Of a stretch of DNA of 26,594 nucleotides, positions 12,811-21,242 are shown in pieces. The position numbers were made by a program, and so were the translations under genes. This DNA is from Oryzihumus sp036391795 (GTDB lineage Bacteria; Actinomycetota; Actinomycetes; Actinomycetales; Dermatophilaceae). Within the stretch, counting starts at the first letter, position 1. Each line of letters begins with the position of its first letter. The stretch spans positions 1 through 26,594 of the forward strand of contig NZ_DASVZH010000105.1 in assembly GCF_036391795.1 (NCBI RefSeq), in the 5' to 3' direction. Below the pieces are notes generated by a model. That model worked only from the letters and a program-made list of their open reading frames with translations. It made no database searches and was not told where the DNA came from.

Positions 12811-14639
12811 CCGGCGACCTCGGCGGCAGCGAGCCAGGCCATCTCGAGCGCCTCGCGCTCGTCGACCATCTCGCGCAGCTTCGCGTTGAGCTCCAGCACC
12901 GCCTGGTGGTCGGTCGCCTTCGCGGCCATGTCGGCGTGGATCCGCTCCTCGCGCTCGGCCAGGCGGGTCAGCTGCTTCTCCACCCGCGCCATCTCCTTGC
13001 GGGCCTCGCGCACCTCGGCCGCCGAGGGCCCGGCCACGGGCGCACTCCCCGGCGCGCCCCCCGAGGCCGGCGCCGGCACGGTCGCACCCGAGGTGCTGAC
13101 ACTGGCGGCCGCCACGGCGGCGTGCCGCAGTGCGAGGTACTCCTCGACGCCGCCGGGCAGGTCGCGGACCTTGCCGTCGCCGAGCAGCGCGACCTGCCGG
13201 TCGCACATGCGCTCGAGCAGGTAGCGGTCGTGGGAGACGACGAGGAGGGTGCCGGCCCAGCCGTCGAGCACGTCCTCCAGCGACGTGAGCGTCTCGATGT
13301 CCAGATCGTTGGTCGGCTCGTCCAGCAGCAGCACGTTGGGCTCGGCCATCATCAGCCGCAGCAGCTGCAGCCGGCGCCGCTCGCCACCGGACAGGTCGCT
13401 CACGCGGGTGCGCTGGCGGCTGCCGGTGAAGCCCAGGCGGGTGGCCAGCTGGCTGGCGCTGACCTCCTTGTCCCCGAGCGTGGTGAACGCCTTGACGTCC
13501 TCGATCGCCTCGATCACCCGCCAGTCGGCGAACCGCTCGAGCTCGCGCACCTCCTGGGTCAGGAACGCCAGCGACACCGTCTTGCCGACCGTGCGGGTGC
13601 CGGCGGCCAGCGGCACGTCACCGCTGACGGCCCGCAGCAGGGTCGACTTGCCGGCGCCGTTGACGCCGACGATGCCCACCCGCTCGCCGGGCGCAAGACG
13701 CCAGGTGACCGTGTCGAGCAGCACCCGGTCGTCCACCGCCACGGTCGCGTCGACCAGGTCGATGACGTCCTTGCCCAGCCGGGTGGTCGCGAACCGCATC
13801 AGCGACACGTCGTCGCGCGGGGGCGGCTCGTCGGCGATCAGCGCCGAGGCCGCGTCGATCCGGAACTTGGGCTTGCTCGTGCGCGCGGGCGCCCCGCGGC
13901 GCAGCCAGGCGAGCTCCTTGCGCAGCAGGTTGGCGCGCCGGTCCGCGGTCACGGCGGCGACGCGCTCGCGCTCCGCCTTGGCCAGCACGTAGGCCGCGTA
14001 GCCACCCTCGTAGGAGTGGACCTGCCCCTCGGCGACCTCCCACGTGGTCGTGGCGACCGCGTCGAGGAACCACCGGTCGTGGGTGACCGCGACGACGGCG
14101 GTCCCGGGTCGGGTGCGCCGGGTGGCCAGGTGCTGGGCCAGCCAGGCAACCCCCTCGACGTCGAGGTGGTTGGTCGGCTCGTCCAGCAGCAGCAGGTCGG
14201 GGTCGGCGACGAGCAGCGCGGCGAGGGCGAGGCGGCGGCGCTCCCCACCGGAGAGCGGGCCGACGGTGGCCTCAAGCCCGCCCACGTCGCGGGCGTCGAC
14301 CCCGCCGAGCAGGCCGTCGAGCACGTCGCGGATCCGCGGGTCCCCCGCCCACACGTGCTCGGGCCGGTCGCCGAGCACCGCCTGGCGGATGGTCGCGTCC
14401 GGGTCGAGCGTGTCGACCTGGCTGAGCATGCCGACGGTGAGGTCGCCGGTGCGGGTGACCCGGCCCTCGTCGACGCCCTGGATGCCGGCGAGCACCTTGA
14501 GCAGCGTGGACTTGCCGCCGCCGTTGCGGCCCACGACGCCGATGCGGTTGCCGCCGTTGACGCCCAGGGAGACGACGTCGAGGACGAGGGTGGTGCCGAG
14601 CGCCAGGGACGCGCGCTCGACGGAGACGAGGTTCGCCAC
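12807..14639 (-). CDS. ABC-F family ATPase (Uup-like)
   Basis: A protein of 610 residues with two ABC domains and no membrane segments. First domain: Walker A GRNGGGKST (37-44), signature LSGGER (129-134), Walker B LLLLDEPTNHLD (149-160). Second domain: Walker A GVNGAGKST (325-332), LSGGER (416-421), LLLDEPTNDLD (437-447). The linker holds basic stretches (RRGAPARTSKPKF), and the C-terminus (about 540-607) is a coiled coil with many Arg and Glu residues, the Uup-type extension. ABC-F proteins bind the ribosomal E site and modulate translation; some give antibiotic protection. The GTG start lies two bases after the ispE stop (14642), so it is co-translated with ispE. Confidence 0.9.
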   Translation of the reverse strand: MANLVSVERASLALGTTLVLDVVSLGVNGGNRIGVVGRNGGGKSTLLKVLAGIQGVDEGRVTRTGDLTVGMLSQVDTLDPDATIRQAVLGDRPEHVWAGDPRIRDVLDGLLGGVDARDVGGLEATVGPLSGGERRRLALAALLVADPDLLLLDEPTNHLDVEGVAWLAQHLATRRTRPGTAVVAVTHDRWFLDAVATTTWEVAEGQVHSYEGGYAAYVLAKAERERVAAVTADRRANLLRKELAWLRRGAPARTSKPKFRIDAASALIADEPPPRDDVSLMRFATTRLGKDVIDLVDATVAVDDRVLLDTVTWRLAPGERVGIVGVNGAGKSTLLRAVSGDVPLAAGTRTVGKTVSLAFLTQEVRELERFADWRVIEAIEDVKAFTTLGDKEVSASQLATRLGFTGSRQRTRVSDLSGGERRRLQLLRLMMAEPNVLLLDEPTNDLDIETLTSLEDVLDGWAGTLLVVSHDRYLLERMCDRQVALLGDGKVRDLPGGVEEYLALRHAAVAAASVSTSGATVPAPASGGAPGSAPVAGPSAAEVREARKEMARVEKQLTRLAEREERIHADMAAKATDHQAVLELNAKLREMVDEREALEMAWLAAAEVAG

Positions 14640-14641
14640 GG

Positions 14642-15586
14642 TCAGTCGACCCGCGTCACGCTCGGGCCGGGCACGACCTGGGCACCGTGCACCGGGCCGG
14701 TGGCGCGCTTGACCCCGGCGGCGAGGCCGGAGGCGGCCAGCGCGACGGCCAGGTCGAGGGCGACCTCGGCGTCGGGCACGACGAAGGCCACCGTGGGTCC
14801 GGACCCGGACACCAGGCCACCCAGGGCGCCGCACTCCGAACCGAGCTCGAGCACCTCGCGCAGCTGGGGCTGCAGTGACAGGGCGGCGGGCTGCAGGTCG
14901 TTGACCAGCGCCTTGCCCAGCGCCGCAGCGTCGCCCGAGCGCAGGGCGGTCATCATCGCCGCCGTGGGCTTCGGCGGCGGGACGTCGCGACCCTCCCGGA
15001 GCCGGTCGCACTCGGCATACACCGTGGGGGTGGACAGGCCGGTGTCGCTGAAGGCGAAGACCCACTGGTAGGAGCCACGGGCCAGGACGGGGGCGAGCTG
15101 CTCGCCGCGACCGGAGCCGACCGCCGTCCCGCCGGCGAGGGCGAACGGCACGTCGCTGCCGATCTCGCCGGCCAGCTGCTCGAGGGCGTGCCGCGGCGTG
15201 CCCAGGCCCCACAGCGCGTCACACGCCAGCAGGGCGCCGGCCGCGTCGGCCGAGCCCCCGGCCATGCCCCCGGCGACGGGGATCTCCTTGTGGATCGCGA
15301 TGCTGACCGGCTCCTCGATGCCGGCGGCAGCGGCCAGCCGGCGCGCGGCGCGCAGCGCGAGGTTGTCCTCGGTGTCGGGCACGAGGTGCGCCTCGGAGCC
15401 GGCGACCGTCACGGACCAGTCGTCGGCGGGGCGCACGGTGACGTCGTCGTACAGGCTGACCGCCTGGTAGACGGTCGCGAGGTCGTGGTACCCGTCGGCG
15501 CGCCGGGGCCCGACGATGAGCTCCAGGTTGACCTTGGCGGGCACCCGGACCGTGACCGAGCGGGAGGGCGGCACGGCGAGACTCAT
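14642..15586 (-). CDS. ispE: 4-diphosphocytidyl-2-C-methyl-D-erythritol kinase
   Basis: A protein of 314 residues. It phosphorylates CDP-methylerythritol at the 2-hydroxyl, the fourth step of the non-mevalonate (MEP) isoprenoid pathway. GHMP-kinase features are clear: RVPAKVNLEL near residue 14-23, the glycine-rich phosphate loop PVAGGMAGGSADAAG (103-117), and GSDVPFAL with the catalytic Asp, followed by the C-terminal SGSGPTVAF. The ATG overlaps the rsmA stop as ATGA. TAGGGT also ends seven bases before it, so it may have its own leaderless start in addition to coupling. The rpfB-rsmA-ispE order is the standard actinobacterial one. Confidence 0.94.
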   Translation of the reverse strand: MSLAVPPSRSVTVRVPAKVNLELIVGPRRADGYHDLATVYQAVSLYDDVTVRPADDWSVTVAGSEAHLVPDTEDNLALRAARRLAAAAGIEEPVSIAIHKEIPVAGGMAGGSADAAGALLACDALWGLGTPRHALEQLAGEIGSDVPFALAGGTAVGSGRGEQLAPVLARGSYQWVFAFSDTGLSTPTVYAECDRLREGRDVPPPKPTAAMMTALRSGDAAALGKALVNDLQPAALSLQPQLREVLELGSECGALGGLVSGSGPTVAFVVPDAEVALDLAVALAASGLAAGVKRATGPVHGAQVVPGPSVTRVD

Positions 15587-16470
15587 GAGGGACACCCTAG
15601 GGCGAGGCGGGCGGAGGCGATCCGGGCGAAGGCATCGATGTCGAGCTGCTCGCCGCGGGTGCGCGGGTCGATCCCGGCGGCGACCAGCACCTCCTCGGCC
15701 CGCGGGGCGGACCCGGCCCAACCGGCCAGCGCGGCGCGCAGCGTCTTGCGCCGCTGGGCGAACGCCGCGTCGATGCAGGCGAAGACGTCCTCCCGGCTGG
15801 CGTCGGTCACCGGTGGGTCGCGGCGCACCAGCGAGACCAGGCCGGAGTCGACGTTGGGCACCGGCCAGAAGACGCTGCGACCGACGGTCCCGGCCAGCCG
15901 GACGTCGGCGTACCAGGCGGCCTTGAGGCTGGGCACGCCATAGACCTTGCTGCCCGGCGTCGCGGCGAGCCGCTCGGCGACCTCGAGCTGGACCATGACC
16001 AGCACGCGACGGATCGTCGGGAAGTGCTGGAGGAAGCCCAGCACCACCGGCACGGAGATGTTGTAGGGCAGGTTGGCCACCAGCGCCGTGGGCTGCGGGT
16101 CGGGCAGCTCGCGCACGGTGAGCGCGTCGGCGTGCACCAGCGAGAGCCGGTCGGCCTGCTGCGGCGCCAGCGCCGCGACGGTCTGCGGCAGCGCAGCGGC
16201 CAGGGTCGGGTCGACCTCGACGGCCACGACCCGGGAGACCTCCGGCAGCAGGGCCAGGGTCAGCGAGCCCAGGCCCGGACCGACCTCGACGACGACGTCC
16301 TCGGGCCCGACGCCCGCGACGCGGACGATGCGGCGCACCGTGTTGGCGTCGACGACGAAGTTCTGCCCCCACTGCTTCGTCGGCCGGACATCGAGCCGCG
16401 CCGCGATCTCGCGGATCTGCGCGGCCCCGAGCAGCCCGGCGACGGTGCCGTGCCCGTCGTTGTCAGCCAT
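15583..16470 (-). CDS. rsmA: 16S rRNA (adenine1518-N6/adenine1519-N6)-dimethyltransferase
   Basis: A protein of 295 residues that dimethylates the two adjacent adenines in the loop of 16S helix 45 late in 30S assembly. Visible hallmarks: KQWGQNFVVD near residue 32, the SAM pocket VVVEVGPGLGSLTLALL (GPGLG at 64-68), VVAVEVDPTLA, HADAL and the catalytic motif NLPYN (133-137). The C-terminal domain has AAFAQRRKTLRAAL. The ATG at 16470 is preceded by TAGGCT at seven bases, suggesting a leaderless start, and a strong hairpin lies just upstream, separating it from rpfB. It is also known as ksgA. The gene is coupled to ispE by a 4-base overlap. Confidence 0.95.
   Translation of the reverse strand: MADNDGHGTVAGLLGAAQIREIAARLDVRPTKQWGQNFVVDANTVRRIVRVAGVGPEDVVVEVGPGLGSLTLALLPEVSRVVAVEVDPTLAAALPQTVAALAPQQADRLSLVHADALTVRELPDPQPTALVANLPYNISVPVVLGFLQHFPTIRRVLVMVQLEVAERLAATPGSKVYGVPSLKAAWYADVRLAGTVGRSVFWPVPNVDSGLVSLVRRDPPVTDASREDVFACIDAAFAQRRKTLRAALAGWAGSAPRAEEVLVAAGIDPRTRGEQLDIDAFARIASARLALGCPS
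15594..15599 (-). promoter_or_regulatory. -10 box (TAGGGT) before ispE
   Basis: TAGGGT ends seven bases before the ispE ATG and lies inside the 3' end of rsmA. It would allow ispE expression independent of rsmA. Confidence 0.4.
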
Positions 16471-16477
16471 GCCCCGC

Positions 16478-16483
16478 AGCCTA
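16478..16483 (-). promoter_or_regulatory. -10 box (TAGGCT) of rsmA, leaderless
   Basis: TAGGCT ends seven bases before the rsmA ATG, immediately downstream of the rpfB terminator hairpin. This placement is consistent with a fresh promoter after termination. Confidence 0.5.
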
Positions 16484-16495
16484 GGGGGCACAGCA

Positions 16496-16530
16496 CTGTG
16501 GCCCCGAACCGGTGAGGTCCGGGGCCACAG
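16496..16530 (-). terminator. Strong terminator hairpin after rpfB
   Basis: CTGTGGCCCCG (16496-16506) pairs with CGGGGCCACAG (16520-16530) without mismatch, 11 pairs, and ACC/GGT may extend the stem inside the loop. It lies between rpfB and rsmA with no T tract. The remainder of the gap 16471-16640 shows no gene. Confidence 0.65.
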
Positions 16531-16640
16531 CCACTGCGGGTATGCCGTGCACAGGCACGCGGGTGCGCGCGAGTCTCGCGCGGCGCGAGGTGCGGCGCTG
16601 AGGGAAGCCCCCGAAGGGATGTCCCTCACAGGGGTGCTCC

Positions 16641-17738
16641 TCAGAGGTACTTGCCGCAGACCGGCCACTGGCCGGCACCCGAGCGGTTGTACAGGATCTG
16701 CGCCCGCTGCGTCTGCTCCGCCGCAGAGGCGTCGATCGGGCTGCCGGAGCCGCCCACGGACTGCCACGTGCTCTGGTCGAACTGGTACAGGCCGTAGTAG
16801 GTGCCGGACGGGTCGACCGCGCGGGGGTTGCCGCCCGACTCGCACTGGGCGAGGGCGGACCAGTTCAGCCCACCAGAGGACGGGATGGGCCCGGGCGAGG
16901 CGCTAGGGGCCTTGGTGCCGACCGCGATGACCGTGGCCACCGGCTGCGAGACCACCGTGACGGACTTGGCGACACGACTGGTCAGCTTGCCGTTGACGAA
17001 GGTCTGCGCGTAGGTGACCCGCTTCGAGCCCGCCTTGCCGGCCGTGACCGTCTTGGTCGTGCCCTGGGCCAGCGAGGAGTCCGAGCGCTTGGTGACCGGC
17101 GCCGCGATGGGCTCGGTGACCGTGACCGTCTTCTGCATGAGCCGGTCGACCGTGATGGTCGCACCCTGCGCGATCGGGGTGCCCAGCCCGGGCTTGACCT
17201 TGTCGATCGGGCCGACCGGGATCTTGAGCTCGGCCAGCGCGTCACGCACGGTGGCGCCGGTGGTGGTCGCAGTCCGGGTGTGGCCGTCGACCTTGATCGT
17301 CACGTCCTTGGGCGTTCCGATCGTGACGGACAGGCCCTGACGGCCGAGGGGCATGTCACGCGAGACGCTCAGCTTGGCGCCGTCCGCGCGGATGCCGAGC
17401 TGCTGCAGGGCCGAGGCAACCGTGGTCGCGGTCGTCCAGTAGCTCTTCTGCTTGCCGTCGAGGGTGACGGACAGGACGCGGCCGTAGCGAACCGCAATCT
17501 TCTCGCCGTCGTGGAGGGGGGAGTTCAGGGAGGGGGCGACCGTGTCGTGGGGGCCGAGCGTGATGTGCTGCTTGGCCAGCAGGTCTCCCACGTTGTCGCC
17601 GAAGGTGTGGACCGAGGACGTCTTGCCGTCCACCGAGAGGGCAACTGCCTTGTCCAAGCTCGTAAAGCCGACTGCGGCGGCAACGGCTGTAACGGCGACA
17701 GCGGCCTGGGCGATGCGCCGAACCGGGAATGTAGTCAC
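16641..17738 (-). CDS. rpfB: Resuscitation-promoting factor (RpfB-like lytic transglycosylase)
   Basis: A protein of 365 residues. After an N-terminal membrane anchor or signal (about 8-27) come three DUF348 repeats (near 34-75, 90-130 and 145-185), a G5 domain (about 202-276), a Ser/Pro linker and the Rpf catalytic domain (291-365). The catalytic Glu is E300 in ALAQCESGGN, and Cys299 and Cys361 are placed for the conserved disulphide. RpfB cleaves peptidoglycan and wakes dormant actinobacterial cells. The GTG start follows GGAG by six bases. The next gene in the same direction is rsmA, separated by a terminator hairpin. This domain order is exactly that of mycobacterial RpfB. Confidence 0.95.
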   Translation of the reverse strand: MTTFPVRRIAQAAVAVTAVAAAVGFTSLDKAVALSVDGKTSSVHTFGDNVGDLLAKQHITLGPHDTVAPSLNSPLHDGEKIAVRYGRVLSVTLDGKQKSYWTTATTVASALQQLGIRADGAKLSVSRDMPLGRQGLSVTIGTPKDVTIKVDGHTRTATTTGATVRDALAELKIPVGPIDKVKPGLGTPIAQGATITVDRLMQKTVTVTEPIAAPVTKRSDSSLAQGTTKTVTAGKAGSKRVTYAQTFVNGKLTSRVAKSVTVVSQPVATVIAVGTKAPSASPGPIPSSGGLNWSALAQCESGGNPRAVDPSGTYYGLYQFDQSTWQSVGGSGSPIDASAAEQTQRAQILYNRSGAGQWPVCGKYL

Positions 17739-17804
17739 GATGCTCCAGAGCTAGGGCTCCCCGGGCACGGACTCGACGGCTCGCATCACGTCGGCTGGGG
17801 CCCC

Positions 17805-17818
17805 TCACGGAAGCGTGA
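17805..17818 (-). promoter_or_regulatory. Small hairpin in the rpfB leader
   Basis: TCACG-GAAG-CGTGA can fold into a 5-bp stem with a tetraloop (CTTC in the mRNA) about 70 bases before the rpfB start. The 277-base leader 17739-18015 contains no gene. Mycobacterial rpfB has a regulated leader; I see no recognisable riboswitch class here. Confidence 0.3.
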
Positions 17819-18002
17819 CCCGCTGTCAGGCAGGTCGGTCCAGTCACGAACAGGAGGCTCGCGGCACCGCCACGCGCCCCCGGATGCGCGCCGACCGAGG
17901 GTGTTCCGATCCCGGCCAACAGCCACCCACCATGCCGACGCGGCAGGCAAAGGTCAACTGGAGGTAAATGACAGGTATGTGGTTCGCCAACCCTGGATGA
18001 CT

Positions 18003-18020
18003 GGTCACCGGATGGTCACC
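18003..18020. promoter_or_regulatory. Direct repeat GGTCACC-N4-GGTCACC upstream of rpfB (possible MtrA-type box)
   Basis: Two identical GGTCACC units are spaced 11 bp apart, one helical turn, overlapping the tatD stop codon and about 270 bases upstream of the rpfB start. Direct repeats of GTCAC/GTAAC-like units with this period resemble sites of the response regulator MtrA, which controls rpfB in mycobacteria. This is a pattern resemblance only. Confidence 0.4.
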
Positions 18021-18852
18021 AGGGGCCGTAGACACGCTCCGAGGTGGCCGTGATCGCGGTGCACAGCGACGGCACGTCGACGTTGAGCACCCCCGCCATC
18101 GCGCGGACGGTGAGGGGCACGAGGTAGGAGGCGTTGGAGGCCCCGCGGTGGGGCGCCGGGGTGAGGTAGGGGGCGTCGGTCTCGACCAGCAGCTGGTCCA
18201 GCGGGGTCACCGCCAGGGCGTCCCGCAGGCCCGCCGCGTTCTTGAACGTCACGGTGCCGGAGAAGCTCAGGACGTAGCCCCGTTCGACGCACTCGCGGGC
18301 CATGGCGATGTCGCCGGAGAAGCAGTGCAGGACGGTGTTGTCCGGGGACCCCTCCTCCTCGAGGATGCGCAGCACGTCGTCGTGGGCGTCACGGTCGTGG
18401 ATCTGCAGCGCCTTGCCCGTGCGCTTGGCCAGGTCGATGTGCCACCGGAACGAATCCTGTTGGACCCCAACGCCTTCGGGGCCCGTGCGGAAGTAGTCCA
18501 GCCCGGTCTCCCCGACCACCCGCACGCGCGGGTGCGCGGCCAGCTGCTCGATCTCGGCGTACGCGTCCGCCAGCTCGCCGCGGGCCTGGAGCCGGGGCGC
18601 CTCGTTGGGGTGCAGGGCCACGCCACCCAGCAGCGCGGGAAACCGGTCGATGACGTCGACGGTGAACCGCGCGCCGGGCAGGTCGCAGCCGATCTGGACC
18701 ATCCGCGGCACCCCGACCGCGGCCGCCTCGTCGATCGCCTGCTGCAGGTCGGGAGGCGCCTCGCCGTCGCGGCCGATGTCGAGGTGGGTGTGGTTGTCGA
18801 CGACCGGGATCGGCAGCGGGGCCGGCGCCGGCGGACGGTCCCCGTGGCTCAC
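18016..18852 (-). CDS. tatD: TatD-family metal-dependent hydrolase (deoxyribonuclease)
   Basis: A protein of 278 residues with a GTG start that overlaps the metG stop as GTGA. The amidohydrolase TIM-barrel ligands are in order: HTHLD (H21, H23), GETGLDYF (E115), IHDRDAHDD (H152), LHCFSG (H176) and VETDAPYL (D226). TatD proteins are 3'-5' exonucleases that act on single-stranded DNA or RNA, linked to repair of oxidative damage and to DNA turnover. It sits between metG and rpfB, as in other Actinobacteria. The open frame beyond the GTG is a shadow inside metG. Confidence 0.94.
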   Translation of the reverse strand: MSHGDRPPAPAPLPIPVVDNHTHLDIGRDGEAPPDLQQAIDEAAAVGVPRMVQIGCDLPGARFTVDVIDRFPALLGGVALHPNEAPRLQARGELADAYAEIEQLAAHPRVRVVGETGLDYFRTGPEGVGVQQDSFRWHIDLAKRTGKALQIHDRDAHDDVLRILEEEGSPDNTVLHCFSGDIAMARECVERGYVLSFSGTVTFKNAAGLRDALAVTPLDQLLVETDAPYLTPAPHRGASNASYLVPLTVRAMAGVLNVDVPSLCTAITATSERVYGPW

Positions 18853-20669
18853 TCGTCGGCCTCGTCGCCGCCCAGTCGCTTCAGCTCCTCGTCGACGACG
18901 GAGGGGTCGAGCTTGGTGAAGATCGGTGTGGGTTTGTTCACAGATGCACCCACGTCCACGGGCCGAGATGCCCATCCCGGAGTGTGGGAGTACTCGCCGG
19001 TGATCACCGGATAGGGGTGCCCGTCGTCGAGGTCGGTCACCTCGTCGATCCGCGGCATCGGCATGAACTCGCCCGTGCCGCCGAAGGTCGCGTGGACGGC
19101 GTTGGCCGAGTGCGGCAGGAACGGGGACAGGATCGTGTTGCAGTCGAGCACCGCCTGCGCCGTGACGTGCAGGATCGTGCCGAGCCGCTCGCGCTCGTCC
19201 TCGCCCTTGAGCTTGAACGGCGCCTGGTCGGTGACGTACTTGTTCACCTCGCCGACCACGCGCATCGCCTCGGCGATGGCCTGGCGCAGCCGGTGCTGGC
19301 CGATGAGGTCGCCGACGGTGTCGAAGCCCTCGCGCACGGTGGCCAGCAGCTTCTCGTCATCGTCGGTCAGCTCGCCGGCCGGCGGGATCTTCCCGAAGCT
19401 CTTGGCGATCATCGACGCGGTCCGGTTGACGAGGTTGCCCCAGCCCGCGACCAGCTCGCCGTTGGTGCGCGTGACGAACTCGCGCCAGCTGAAGTCGCTG
19501 TCCTGGCTCTCCGGCGCCGCGGCACACAGGAAGTAGCGCAGCGCGTCCGGCTGGTAGCGCGAGAGGACGTCGCGCACGTAGATGACGTGGCCGCGCGAGG
19601 AGGAGAACTGCTTGCTCTCCATTGTGAGGAACTCCGAGGAGACGACCTCGGTGGGCAGGTTCAGCACGCCGTACGCCCCCGGCTCGCCGCCGTGGTCGCC
19701 GCGGCCGGCGTAGGCCAGCAGCTCGGCCGGCCAGATCTGGGAGTGGAAGGTGATGTTGTCCTTGCCCATGAAGTAATACGACAGAGCGGGCTCGGACCCT
19801 GCGCCTTCAGACCACCACTCGCGCCAGCGCTCGGGCTCGCCGAGCCGGCGGGCCCACTCGACGGAGGCGGACAGGTAGCCGATGACCGCGTCGAACCAGA
19901 CGTAGAGCCGCTTGGTCGGCTGCTCGCGCCAGCCATCCAGCGGCACCGGGATGCCCCAGTCGATGTCGCGGGTCATCGCGCGGGGCTTGATGTCGTCGAG
20001 GATGTTGAGGCTGAACCGGATCACGTTGGGGCGCCACGTGCCCGAGGCCTCCCGGCCCTCCAGCCACTCGCGCAGCGCGCCGGCGAGTGCGGGCAGGTCG
20101 AGGAAGAAGTGCTGGGTCTCGATGAACTCCGGCACCTCGCCGTTGATCTTCGAGCGGGGGTTGATGAGCTCGGTCGGGTCGAGCTGGTTGCCGCAGTTGT
20201 CGCACTGGTCGCCGCGGGCCTCGGCGTAGCCGCAGATCGGGCAGGTGCCCTCGATGTAGCGGTCCGGGAGCGTGCGCCCGGTCGACGGCGAGATCGCGCC
20301 CTTGGTGGTGCGCTCGATCATGTAGCCGTTCTTCCAGACCTGGGTGAACAGCTCCTGCGCGACCGCGTAGTGGTTGGCCGTCGTCGTGCGGGTGAACAGG
20401 TCGTAGGAGCAGCCGAGGGCGTGCAGGTCCTCGACGATGATGCGGTTGTTGGTGTCCGCGAGCTCACGGGCGGTCACGCCCTCCTTGTCGGCCTGCACGA
20501 GGATCGGGGTGCCATGCTCGTCGGTGCCGGAGACCATGAGCACGTCGTGCCCCGCCATCCGCATGTACCGGCTGAACACGTCGGAGGGCACGGCGAACCC
20601 GGCCACGTGGCCGAGGTGCCGCGGACCGTTGGCGTACGGCCAGGCGACTGCAGACAGGACCTTGCTCAT
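18849..20669 (-). CDS. metG: Methionyl-tRNA synthetase
   Basis: A protein of 606 residues, class I synthetase that charges tRNA-Met and the initiator tRNA. The HIGH equivalent is HLGH (18-21). A four-cysteine zinc knot CPICGYAEARGDQCDNCG (near 144-161) marks the one-knot form. GTDEHGTPI and FVSGAD-like core motifs are present, and the KMSKS loop appears as KQFSSSRG, the actinobacterial variant. The anticodon-binding domain follows (NRTASMIAKSFGKIPP onwards). No C-terminal EMAP-type tRNA-binding domain is present. TAGGAT ends seven bases before the ATG, consistent with a leaderless mRNA. It is the first gene of the metG-tatD run. Confidence 0.96.
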   Translation of the reverse strand: MSKVLSAVAWPYANGPRHLGHVAGFAVPSDVFSRYMRMAGHDVLMVSGTDEHGTPILVQADKEGVTARELADTNNRIIVEDLHALGCSYDLFTRTTTANHYAVAQELFTQVWKNGYMIERTTKGAISPSTGRTLPDRYIEGTCPICGYAEARGDQCDNCGNQLDPTELINPRSKINGEVPEFIETQHFFLDLPALAGALREWLEGREASGTWRPNVIRFSLNILDDIKPRAMTRDIDWGIPVPLDGWREQPTKRLYVWFDAVIGYLSASVEWARRLGEPERWREWWSEGAGSEPALSYYFMGKDNITFHSQIWPAELLAYAGRGDHGGEPGAYGVLNLPTEVVSSEFLTMESKQFSSSRGHVIYVRDVLSRYQPDALRYFLCAAAPESQDSDFSWREFVTRTNGELVAGWGNLVNRTASMIAKSFGKIPPAGELTDDDEKLLATVREGFDTVGDLIGQHRLRQAIAEAMRVVGEVNKYVTDQAPFKLKGEDERERLGTILHVTAQAVLDCNTILSPFLPHSANAVHATFGGTGEFMPMPRIDEVTDLDDGHPYPVITGEYSHTPGWASRPVDVGASVNKPTPIFTKLDPSVVDEELKRLGGDEADE

Positions 20670-20676
20670 GCCCCGA

Positions 20677-20682
20677 ATCCTA
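20677..20682 (-). promoter_or_regulatory. -10 box (TAGGAT) of metG, leaderless
   Basis: TAGGAT ends seven bases before the metG ATG. There is no purine-rich ribosome binding site in the seven bases between. Confidence 0.55.
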
Positions 20683-20750
20683 GGGGTGAGGTGCATCCCC
20701 TTTTCCGCTGCGTGGGTGGTGGTTGCCGCCGGAGGTGTCATGATCGCCGG

Positions 20751-21209
20751 GTGCCCGACCTGCGCGAGACCCTCGACGTCGCTGCCCCCGCGGACTTGGT
20801 CTACGACCTCGTCGCCGACCTGCCCCGCATGGGTGACTGGTCCCCGGAGTGCGAGAAGGTCACGTGGCGCGGCGGCGCGACCGAGGCCGCCAAGGGCGCG
20901 GAGTTCCTCGGGCACAACCGCGCCGGGTCGGTCCGATGGGTCACCCAGGGCCGCGTCGTCAGCGCCGAGCGCGGCCGCAACCTCGCCTTCGAGATCACCT
21001 TCGGTCCGTTGTCGGTGGCGCGCTGGGAGTACTTCATCGTCCCGACGGCAACGGGCTGCACGGTCGTCGAGGAGTGGACCGACCGTCGCCCCAGCTGGTA
21101 CCGCGTGCCTGCCGACAAGGCCTTCGGCCCGCGACTGAAGTCCAACCGCCGCGGCATCCAGAAGACGCTGGAGAACCTCAAGCGGGCCGCCGAGGGCCTC
21201 GCCGCCTGA
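20751..21209 (+). CDS. SRPBCC-family (polyketide cyclase/START-fold) protein
   Basis: A protein of 152 residues from the GTG at 20751. The helix-grip fold is recognisable: an N-terminal strand then VAAPADLVYDLVADLPRMGDWSPECEKVTW, the middle GAEFLGHNRAG and WVTQGRVVSAERGRNLAFEI strands, and a long C-terminal helix RGIQKTLENLKRAAEGL. Members bind hydrophobic ligands in a cavity; the role here is unknown. A 13-bp direct repeat (21199-21211 and 21214-21226, starting TCGCCGCCTGACC) duplicates the stop-codon region, a small tandem duplication. It diverges from metG and converges with rsmI. Confidence 0.82.
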   Translation: MPDLRETLDVAAPADLVYDLVADLPRMGDWSPECEKVTWRGGATEAAKGAEFLGHNRAGSVRWVTQGRVVSAERGRNLAFEITFGPLSVARWEYFIVPTATGCTVVEEWTDRRPSWYRVPADKAFGPRLKSNRRGIQKTLENLKRAAEGLAA

Positions 21210-21242
21210 CCCGTCGCCGCCTGACCTGTTGCCGGCGGGACC

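Noticed and set aside
17739..18015. A c-di-AMP (ydaO-type) riboswitch before rpfB
   Set aside because: Some actinobacterial rpf genes have one, but I could not find the conserved core of that class in the leader.
21199..21226. 13-bp tandem repeat at the end of the SRPBCC gene as a regulatory element
   Set aside because: It is best read as a small tandem duplication around the stop codon; there is no sign of function.
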